Below, one piece after another: positions 1 through 21,891 of a DNA stretch of 21,891 bases (position 1 is its first letter; the number at the start of each line of letters is the position of its first letter). The notes under the pieces were generated by a model. It made no database searches. It saw only the letters and a list, made by a program, of their open reading frames with translations, and was not told the origin of the DNA. Both the position numbers and the translations under genes were made by a program. This DNA is from Chara braunii. Taxonomy: Eukaryota > Streptophyta > Charophyceae > Charales > Characeae. The stretch lies in the NCBI GenBank assembly GCA_003427395.1, contig BFEA01000120.1:811986-833876 (forward strand), read 5' to 3'.

Positions 1-120
1 GGGGACTCTGCATGTATGTTGCCTGCTGTTTTGCTGCATGTGTGATACCAAGTATATACTAGGTTGGGGGCTCTGCGATGCCAAGTATATACTAGGTGGG
101 GGGGGGTTATGGGTGTTGAG
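1..120. repeat. Short tandem unit with AGTATATACT palindrome
   Basis: CCAAGTATATACTAGGT occurs at about 49-65 and again at about 80-96. Each copy is associated with a GGGG(A/G)CTCTGC stretch. The unit is about 36 bp and contains the 10-bp palindrome AGTATATACT. No gene is seen here; it is intronic to VHA-a. Confidence 0.6.
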
Positions 121-380
121 AAGAAGAAGAAGAAGAAGAAGAAGAAGAAGAAGAAGGGCGGAAGAGGAGGAGGAGAGAGGAGGAAGGAGAATAAGATGAG
201 GGGGAGGCGGAGGAGGAGAGAAGAAGAAGAAGAAGAAGAAGAAGAAGGCAAGGCGGTAGGGTATGGTGGCGACAAGGCGGTAGGGTCCTTTTTTTCTTAC
301 CTGTCGTTTATCTCGCGACCTATCGCTGACAAATGGAACAAAAAAAAAAAGAAGATAGTCGGAATAGGAGGAGGAGGAGA

Positions 381-415
<35 letters not shown>

Positions 416-870
416 AGATGGGCGGAAGAAGAAGAAGAAGAAGAAGAAGAAGAAGAAGAAGAAGAAGATGGGCGGAAGAGGAGGAGGAGGAGAGAAGAGG
501 AAGGAGAAGAAGATGAGGGAGAGGCGGAGGAGAAAAGAAGAAGAAGAAGAAGATGGGCGGAAGAGGAGGAGGAGGAGAGAAGAGGAAGGAGAAGAAGATG
601 AGGGGGAGGCGGGGGAGGAGAGAAGAAGAAGACGAAGAAGAAGAAGAAGATGACAAGCGGAGCAGTTTTTTTTTTCCTTACCTGTCGTTTATCTCGCGAC
701 CTATCGCTGACGAATGGAACAAAAAAAAGAAGAAAAAAAAGTCGGCCGTGGAGCAGTTTTCTTTTTTTTTTCTTACCTGTCGTTTATCTCGCGACCTATC
801 GCTGACGAATGGAACAAAAAAAAAAGAAAAAGAAGATAGTCGGAAGAGGAGGAAGAGGAGAGAAGAGGAG
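121..870. repeat. GAA/GGA purine-rich low-complexity tract
   Basis: Long runs of GAA, GGA and AAG on the plus strand are broken by three copies of a unique 43-bp repeat. Open frames across it encode only Lys/Glu/Arg-rich or Ser/Pro/Phe-rich homopolymers and are not genes. Such purine mirror tracts can adopt triplex structures (inference). Confidence 0.85.
297..815 (+). repeat. Three direct copies of a 43-bp repeat (297-339, 678-720, 773-815)
   Basis: Each copy starts TTACCTGTCGTTTATCTCGC and ends ATCGCTGACRAATGGAAC. Copies 2 and 3 are identical and copy 1 differs by one base. Each is preceded by a T-rich run and followed by an A-run of roughly 8-10. No function is recognised. Confidence 0.85.
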
Positions 871-1030
871 GACGGGCGGCTCCACGGCGACGGGCGACGG
901 GCGGCTCCACGGCGCTGGCGACTCCAAGACGCTGGCAACGGGCGACGGGCGGGTCCACGGCGACGGGGGAGTGAAGCTCCCAGGCGATGGCGACGGGCGG
1001 CTCCACGACGACGGGCGGCTCAGCCACGAA
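866..1030. repeat. GC-rich minisatellite (GACGGGCGGCTCCACGGC-like unit)
   Basis: Imperfect tandem copies of CGACGGGCGGCTCCACGG follow the purine tract. Spacing is irregular and some copies read GGGTCC. All frames are open, which is expected of such a sequence, and none looks coding. Confidence 0.7.
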
Positions 1031-1144
1031 CTGCGCCGGCGGGGGAAGACCAAGGCCCCGTTTGGACAGCCGATGCAGGCCGCCGCAGCCAGTCGGCCGT
1101 TCAAACGGGTCGTCGTTTTCCCTCCAAACATCAAACGGCCCACT

Positions 1145-1179
1145 GGCCGTCGATCATGGATGATCAATGATCGACGGCC
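1145..1179. repeat. Perfect 12-bp inverted repeat, 11-nt loop
   Basis: GGCCGTCGATCA at 1145-1156 pairs perfectly with TGATCGACGGCC at 1168-1179. Nothing marks it as a terminator or operator in this intronic setting. Confidence 0.7.
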
Positions 1180-1342
1180 GGAGGGCCGTCACAATTTCAA
1201 AAAAAAAACGCTGGCCTCACGGGACCGACTCGCCTTTTTTCAGGCCTGGTCGGACCCGGTAGGCCCTGGGGACCCCAGCTGACGGCGATTCGGGGTCTGA
1301 ACCCCCCCCCGACAAGGTGTGCTGGGGGTGCCCGGCCCCCAA

Positions 1343-1416
1343 CCGGGCCGCCCGCCCGGCCAGGCCGCCCGGGACCTCCCCCGGGCAGGCGCTGGTCGAC
1401 CGGGCGGGCGGCCCGG
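1343..1416. repeat. 17-bp perfect GC-only inverted repeat with inner hairpin
   Basis: CCGGGCCGCCCGCCCGG at 1343-1359 is the exact reverse complement of 1400-1416. Inside the loop, GCCCGGG (1367-1373) pairs with CCCGGGC (1380-1386). This nested palindrome is almost entirely G and C. Confidence 0.8.
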
Positions 1417-1596
1417 ATCCGTACTCAGCTTTCAAGAGCATCTATATAACGGTAATAATTATCGATTATCCATATGCTTTACGTGCCTCAAAACGTACGA
1501 CACATGCAAAACTGTGTAGTTACTTTGATTGAACCACTAGTGGACGGCCCAGCCATTGGGCAAAAAAACTGTGTCCAGTGAACACGGGGCCGAGGA

Positions 1597-2003
1597 AACA
1601 GGCATCAATGTGGATCCTCCACAAGTTTTGAGCTCCGAACACAGAGCCACGAAAAGATCAGCGCTCCGAACACAGAGCCGCGAAAAGATCCAAAGATCTG
1701 GGTTGTGGCTGAGCAAGGGTGGAGAGAGACGGACGGACGGACGGACGGACCGACCGACCAACCGACCAACCAACAGACAGACCGACCGACCGACCAACCA
1801 ACAGACCGACCGACCGACCGACCGACCGACAGACAGACTAACAGACAGACAGACAGACAGACAGACAGACGGACAGACGGACAGACGGACAGGCGGGCAG
1901 GTGGACAGACGGATGCCCGGACAGGGGAACAGGCATCTATGTGGATCCTCCACCAGTTTTGAGCTCCAAACACACACAGCCATGAACAGATCACAAGGTC
2001 TGT
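1597..2003. repeat. Direct repeats bracketing a GACN tetranucleotide array
   Basis: The array at about 1724-1915 is (GACG), (GACC/AACC) and (GACA) in blocks. It is flanked by two diverged copies of one sequence, about 1597-1660 and 1928-2003. Both contain CAGGCATC then TGTGGATCCTCCAC and GTTTTGAGCTCC. A second partial duplication (GCTCCGAACACAGAGCC) sits within the left flank. Translations are periodic and not protein-like. Confidence 0.8.
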
Positions 2004-2580
2004 GGTGTGGCTGCAGAGTTGCACTCATCATCCTTGCCCTTGTCCTCAGCATTCCTTGTCTTTTCCAACATCATAGAATGCTATCACCCATCTTTCATAG
2101 CATGCATACGCATACGGGACCTAATGCCACATGCCTTTCTCAATGGATGCCCCAGGCTGAGCCTCTACAGTTTTCAAGGCTTGCAACGAGAACAAGTGCA
2201 CAGCTCACGAAATGCGTAAAACGGTGAGTGTATCTTCAGCAAGAAAGTGGAAACATGCACGCTCCTTTTCTTTTTTTCAAATTTGCTAAGTGCCAGGCCG
2301 AATACCAAGACCACGCAGGTCCTTCCACCCCTGCACATTCTGGTACGCTCGTCTAGACTGTGCGCATAGACAGAACCCTGCCGTATTCTGCTCGACTAAG
2401 AAGATATAAGGCAGCCCACCTAAAATCCGGATTACAAAAAAAAAAAGAAAAACCAGATCAATGAACAGCCGCTTCAACCAACAAAAGTGCAGGCGCACAC
2501 AACTGACACAGAGAGTCAGTCTCGGGCATGCACTGCATCCACTCCACTGCAGTCAACCGGACAGGAAAGATTCCACCTAC
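2004..2580. other. Intron sequence with no recognised feature
   Basis: This is the intron immediately 3' (in gene sense) of the VHA-a exon at 2581-2718. I found no exon, RNA gene or repeat in it apart from short A and T runs. Confidence 0.5.
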
Positions 2581-17980
<15,400 letters not shown>

Positions 17981-18091
17981 CTGCACAATTCCCACAAAGA
18001 TACAGAGAGGAACAGAGAGAGACAGACAGGGTCAGCTACATCACACAAGCTCAAAATCACCAATTCCTCCTACATACACATGGTGGCATTA

Positions 18092-18176
18092 CTACCATCT
18101 TCACCCGAATACAACGCACATTCACTATCTCTGCATCTAAACTCAAAGTTGCCCCAAATACAGCAATAATGACCGT
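18092..18176 (-). repeat. Copy of the small fold-back repeat
   Basis: CTACCATCTTCACCCGAATA followed by CAACG, then CCAAATACAGCAATAATGACCGT, matches in reverse orientation the fold-back at 21234-21328. The right-hand arm is missing or very diverged. Confidence 0.6.
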
Positions 18177-18219
18177 GGGATATATGCCTGTGACTGTCGA
18201 AGGTGTCAACTTCCATCCA

Positions 18220-18317
18220 TTCTATTCATTATATTATATTATAATAATTAAACTATATTATATTATAATAATTATATTACATTATACTATATTATATTAT
18301 ATTATATTATACTATAT
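18220..18317. repeat. ATT/TATA low-complexity tract
   Basis: Nearly pure A/T with duplicated TATATTATATTATAATAATTA. Intronic. Confidence 0.9.
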
Positions 18318-18726
18318 CTCAACATAGCAGCCCAAAACTTTGACTGCAAAATGAGTCAATCAACACCCCCGCTCCATCCATAGCCCTTATAAGCAATTAA
18401 CCCCTTAACCAGAGTTACGGAGCCTTCACCTGGTCGCATTATGATTAGGTGATGCCTACCAGGCATTTCATTCGCTAAGTAGGTAGCTGGTTGGCCCGCA
18501 TAGCAATTACTTGCTTATGTGGCATTACTATGAATCAGCATTTCAGTCACAAAAAAAATAAGAGCCCATTACCACGAAGCAGCATTCCAGGGGCACAGAA
18601 AGAAATGGAACTAATTTACCCCTTTGGCTACGTTACCAGAGTGGCCCGGGACCATTTTCAATTTGGCAAAGAGATTCGATGTGACCCTGAGGTCAAAGTT
18701 GTCCAGTTTATTCTTCTCCACGTAAA

Positions 18727-18855
18727 AAATATATATATCGTCACAAACAGAACTGCCCGGTAAAACCGTAGGCAGAGAGAGAGAAGAGGACAACAAACGA
18801 GGGGCTGTGACAAACTGTTTCGTCGGAGTTTCACCGACTCATCAGGAGGCTATAT
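18727..18855 (-). mobile_element. Hammerhead-element copy, single arm
   Basis: On the minus strand the arm runs GCCTC, hammerhead core, TCACAGCCCCTCGTTTGTTG, CT-rich stretch, TACCGGGCAGTTCTGTTTG and an AT tail. It aligns closely with both arms of the 4927-5357 fold-back and is bordered on both sides by TATATA. It lacks the part upstream of GCCTC that holds a strand of stem III. Confidence 0.8.
18809..18850 (-). ncRNA. Hammerhead ribozyme core, intact boxes but truncated stems
   Basis: CUGAUGA is at 18845-18839, stem II GUCGG/CCGAC is perfect around loop UGAAACU (18833-18827), and GAAA is at 18821-18818. All invariant core bases are present. The sequence upstream of GCCTC is AT-rich, so stem I and the 3' strand of stem III present in the 5.2-kb copy are missing. 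A minimal alternative stem III (ACA/UGU, then C at 18809) can be drawn, but stem I would not pair. Self-cleavage in this context is doubtful. Confidence 0.72.
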
Positions 18856-18928
18856 ATATATTATAATATATACATTTTTTTTTTTCATTTTTTTTGCTTG
18901 GCAAAAAATTTCGATGCGACCCTGAGGA

Positions 18929-19022
18929 CTACCATATCCAAGGAAGGCAGCTGGGACCTAAATTACCCACTCCTGACATAGGGAGCATGGCCCCTGCGCA
19001 AGGATGACACGCATAAACCGAA
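18929..19022 (+). pseudogene. Chimeric retrocopy: 18S rRNA fragment fused to U6 snRNA
   Basis: 18929-18985 reads CTACCATATCCAAGGAAGGC, AAATTACCCACTCCTGACA and GGGAG, matching the universally conserved 18S rRNA stretch CTACCACATCCAAGGAAGGC...AAATTACCCAATCCTGACACGGGGAG. From 18984 it continues as AGCATGGCCCCTGCGCAAGG and ATGACACGCATAAACCGA, the central and 3' part of U6 snRNA. The two share AG at the join. An A-rich tail follows to about 19055. Neither RNA is complete, so this is a non-functional template-switch product. Confidence 0.88.
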
Positions 19023-19117
19023 AATCCTAAATTAAAAATAAAAATTAAAAAAGACAGTACATAACAAAAAGTTGTCCAGTTATTTTTCTGCCGAACATAG
19101 TTGTTTTTACAGTTCAC

Positions 19118-19190
19118 TGGCCTTGCCCGGCCGGGTCGCCCGGGCAACAAAGCTGACCCGGACGGCCCGGTTAGTAACGCATTGTAACTA
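19118..19190. repeat. GC-rich palindromic segment
   Basis: GCCCGGCCGGGTCGCCCGGGC and later GACCCGGACGGCCCGG, then GTTAGT...ACTAAC, give several overlapping short palindromes. The style is like the palindrome at 1343-1416. Confidence 0.55.
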
Positions 19191-19319
19191 ACCCAGCCCA
19201 TTACCATGAAGCATCATTCCAGCTATAGAAAAGGATAACGAACTACGCTCATGAGGCTGAATGGTACCACACAGATCACGACCTCGAATCCCGACGCCAT
19301 GTCAGATGGATACCTCAAT

Positions 19320-20950
19320 TAGTTCAGGGTCAATCCCTCCCGATCCCCCCCACAGCCCCTCTTCATCTTTATTTGTCTCCTCTCCATACTATTCTCCCTA
19401 CTCTTCTCCCCCCTCTTCTTCCCCCTCTTCTCCCTCCACTTTGTCTCTCTAGCAACTCCATCTCTCTTCTTACTACTGGTGAAGTCGCCGCTGACGTGGC
19501 CAGCAACAACTTTCAATTACTTCTCCCTGCAGCCACCTCCTCGTCCCATTAAAGAGGAGACAATACAAGGGCTCGTTCAAACCGTGCCAATAATGCCCAC
19601 CATACCATATAAGCTCCCTTCACTACAGCAGGACTACCAGACACGAGTAGAGTCGGCAATTCTTCATAACACGATAGCGCCCTACCGTCATGACTACCAT
19701 CCTCGTTACTATCACCAAGGTAATCTCCCTCTACCCCTCCTCCTCCTCCTCCTCCTCCTCCACCATTCTTCTTCTCATCATTACCATCATTCAGAATCCC
19801 CATGATCCCGCCCACTGACAAAACCCACGTGCATACCCTCCCTGCCGCGTCAGCTTATCCGTTCATGTTAACAGCATAATCATTATCTGAATCATTACCA
19901 GTAGCAACGCGAAGAGTACATCCTCCCTTCGCCTTCTTCCTCCCTCCTCCTCCCTCCTCCCCCAACTACTACGGACCATGTTCACCATAATTGCCATAAC
20001 TATTACACAACACCACTGACAAGACATGCTTATATGCTGGCGTTCTGCACAGATCGACCTCCTGCTCCTCCCTCCTCTCTTCTCCTCCTCTCTTCTCCTC
20101 CTCCTCCTCTCTTCTCCTCCTCTCTCTTTCTGCTCCTCTCTTCTGCTCCCTCCTCCCTCCTACCTCTCAACACTACCACTATCATTGCCATATAACTACA
20201 CTACAGCACTGAAGATGTGCTGCCATGCTAGCGACACGTGGACGGATCTCCCTCCTCATCCTTTATAACCTATTCTCACCCCTCCTCCCACCCCTCCTCC
20301 CTCCCTCCTCACCTCCTCTATTACTCCCCAGTATCGCCATCATTGCCGTTATACTTCCTCAACACTCAAGACATGCAGACATGCTCGAGACACGTGGACG
20401 GATCTATCTCCCCTCCCTCCCTCTCTTCTCCTACCTCCTCATCCCTCCTCTTCTCCTACCTCCTCATCCCTCCTCTTCTCCTACGTCCTCATCCCTCCTC
20501 CCTTCTCCTACCTCCTCACCCCTCCTCTTCTCCTACCTCCTCATCCCTCCTCTTCTCCTACCTCCTCATCCCTCCTCTTCTCCAACCTCCTCATCCCTCC
20601 TCTTCTCCTACCTCCTCATCCCTCCTCTTCTCCTGCCTCCTCCTCCTCCCTTCTCCTCCTCCTCCCTCCTCTCTCCCCCATCCTCATCCCTCTTCCCCTA
20701 CCTACCCTAATCGCCGTCATTGTCATAACCAACACACTACAGCAACCCCGACATGCTGACATGTTTGCGACACCTCGACGGATGTAACCCCTCCCTCCTC
20801 TCTTCTCCTCCCTCCTCCCTCTTCCTCCCTCCTCCCTCTTCCTCCCTCCTCCCTCCTCTCCTTCTAAGCCTTATGGCCATAATTGCCATTACCATCATAC
20901 TAGATCACTTAAAGACATGCTGACATTTTTGTGACACGTTGACGGATCTG
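19320..20950. repeat. CT-rich hierarchical satellite-like region
   Basis: Blocks of CTCC/CTTC repeats alternate with a conserved unit containing ATTGCCRTA, ACTACAGCAC, GACATGCTGACATG and GACACGTGGACGGATCT. The last motif recurs at about 20212-20249, 20369-20405, 20748-20784 and 20911-20950, with a degenerate copy near 20020-20057. Within it, 20428-20640 is a minisatellite of a 25-bp unit starting CTCCTACCTCCTCATCCCTC. All long frames here are Ser/Pro/Leu repeats and not genes. Confidence 0.85.
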
Positions 20951-21060
20951 ACAGCCAACAGTCCCGACAACAGTCGCCACAACAGTTATCTTCACAATTT
21001 ACTCTTCGATAACGACGAGTTGACATCAACATCAATCCGACACTCCAACACAAACCTGAA

Positions 21061-21061
21061 T

Positions 21062-21112
<51 letters not shown>

Positions 21113-21148
21113 AAGACAGAGAGACAGACAGAGAGAGAGACAGAGAAT
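21061..21148. repeat. (GA)n(GACA)n microsatellite
   Basis: GAGAGA followed by nine or more GACA repeats, then GA again. Confidence 0.95.
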
Positions 21149-21233
21149 CCCCCTCCTTTCGTGCTTTGCGGACCAGAAAGGAACACAAAATTACATTGTG
21201 GCGAAATTGAAACACAACATTTCGGTGTAGCTC

Positions 21234-21328
21234 TACCTTCTTCACCCAAACACAACGTACGGTCATTATTGCTGTATTTAGACGGAAAGATACCCCTGAC
21301 CGTACGTTGTATTCGGGGGAAGAAGGTA
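21234..21328. repeat. Small fold-back (MITE-like) repeat, 32-bp arms
   Basis: Arms 21234-21265 and 21297-21328 are inverted with 29 of 32 matches. The inner part GACCGTACGTTGT is perfect. The spacer is 31 nt. A related, partly decayed copy in the opposite orientation is at 18092-18176, so this is a family. Confidence 0.8.
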
Positions 21329-21380
21329 GTCCTTAGGGTTCGAAACATAGTTCGAAAAGGTCAAAGGTCAACCTCGACTT

Positions 21381-21430
21381 GTGTTCAGCTTTTTTTTTTT
21401 TTTTTTTTTCAAAAGCTGTGTTCAGCTTTT
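21381..21430 (-). repeat. T20 tract flanked by a 13-bp direct repeat
   Basis: GTGTTCAGCTTTT lies at 21381-21393 and 21418-21430 around a T-run. The pattern is like a target-site duplication around a bare poly(A) tail in the minus orientation. Confidence 0.6.
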
Positions 21431-21572
21431 CGATTAATTGTAATAAATAAAATTTGCTACAAGAAAAAAAAAAAGACAGCGCTCGAAAGCAAAAAAGTAA
21501 CAGCGGGTTTACTTTAGAACTTCCAAGGTCGATAACCCAAAACCGATTTGGAAAGGACAATATAAAAAAGAG

Positions 21573-21627
21573 AAAAACTAATCAGATTAAAAAAAAAAAA
21601 AAAAAAAAAAAAAACTAATCAGATTTA
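21573..21627 (+). repeat. A-tract flanked by an ACTAATCAGATT direct repeat
   Basis: AAACTAATCAGATT at about 21575-21588 and again at about 21612-21625 flank a run of about 25 A. Again this looks like a target-site duplication around poly(A) with no body. Confidence 0.6.
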
Positions 21628-21891
21628 GGTCATAGGGCCTCGCTGCACCCCTCACCAAAAGCACAAAACACAAATTACGGCGGTGTATCTTGCGATGTTC
21701 TAGCAGAAGATTCATTATCATTTTGCACATTTGGTGAGTGGTGCAGTGAGGCCACAAACTGGAAAATTCACTTTGCCGAGCCGACAAAACGAGAATTTCT
21801 CACCCGACAACATAACTGTACTTTTTCCCCATACGTGACAGCAAAGGAAGCAGAGGAACATTGGACAAAAGAAAGAGCCACAGCTATACGC

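Larger units (their letters stand above)
18563..19221. repeat. Nested repeat cluster bracketed by a 28-bp direct repeat
   Basis: AGCCCATTACCAYGAAGCAK followed by CATTCCAG is at 18563-18590 and 19194-19221. Between them lie two copies of the TTCGATGYGACCCTGAGG repeat (18664 and 18899), a hammerhead-element copy inserted after the first, an 18S-U6 retrocopy splitting the second, and a GC-rich palindromic piece at about 19120-19171. The layering shows successive insertions. Confidence 0.7.

Noticed and set aside
64-1282. Open frames of 70-205 codons on both strands
   Set aside because: They are translations of GAA/GGA and GC-rich repeats, with Lys/Glu/Arg or Ser/Pro/Leu homopolymers and no domain.
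1537-2227. Overlapping 139-223 codon frames over the GACN array
   Set aside because: Period-four DNA gives open frames on both strands; the residues repeat TDRPTDRP or SVCLSV and show no protein family.
18937-19022. Functional U6 snRNA gene
   Set aside because: The 5' half of U6 is replaced by 18S rRNA sequence, there is no upstream promoter element recognised, and the tail is A-rich instead of a T terminator.
20225-20759. 161- and 173-codon Ser/Pro/Leu frames
   Set aside because: They come from the 25-bp CT-rich minisatellite, where every frame is open.

Overview
The window looks like nuclear DNA of a streptophyte plant or charophyte-like green alga. It carries six short GT-AG exons on the minus strand that together encode the N-terminal cytosolic part of a plant-type V-ATPase subunit a (VHA-a). 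These exons lie in very large, repeat-filled introns. The protein style (the CGEMSRKLRFFKDQI and FRATRGN blocks) is plant-like. The Ty3/gypsy chromovirus in the longest intron resembles families I associate with the alga Chara, but that species guess is inference only. About 700 of 21,891 bases are coding. Intron boundaries are known for five introns (about 2.3, 7.4, 2.0, 1.3 and 1.7 kb). The first exon should lie beyond the right edge and the remaining C-terminal exons beyond the left edge.

Layout: 1-2580 is intron with purine-rich low-complexity DNA, a three-copy 43-bp repeat, a GC-rich palindrome and a GACN tetranucleotide array. Exon 2581-2718 follows. Intron 2719-4461 has tRNA-derived SINE-like pieces, one N, a TC/CA microsatellite and a perfect 38-bp Nextera mate-pair junction, which is an assembly contaminant. 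Exon 4462-4635 follows. Intron 4636-5893 carries a 431-bp fold-back element with a hammerhead-ribozyme motif in each arm. Exon 5894-6004, an intron, exon 7972-8079, then the 7.4-kb intron 8080-15499. This last holds a 180-bp tandem array, a 5'-truncated and heavily broken chromodomain Ty3/gypsy element on the plus strand (antisense to the host gene) with a 1.35-kb 3' LTR, and a SINE. Exon 15500-15622, an intron of GA tracts and tandem repeats, and exon 17936-17980 come next. The rest (17981-21891) is intron with a second hammerhead-core copy, an 18S rRNA-U6 snRNA chimeric retrocopy, a hierarchical CT-rich satellite and fold-back repeats.

The most interesting signal is the hammerhead family. 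The right arm of the fold-back at 4927-5357 draws as a complete type III hammerhead (stems I, II and III and a GUC cleavage site) with one fatal-looking core change. A separate copy at 18809-18850 has an intact catalytic core but lacks the upstream half. Both are in the sense orientation of the VHA-a pre-mRNA. Type III hammerheads in plants are known from retrozymes, small non-autonomous retroelements, so this may be a decayed retrozyme-related family rearranged into an inverted dimer.

The only functional gene I can support is VHA-a. Everything else is mobile DNA, simple repeats or assembly artefact.
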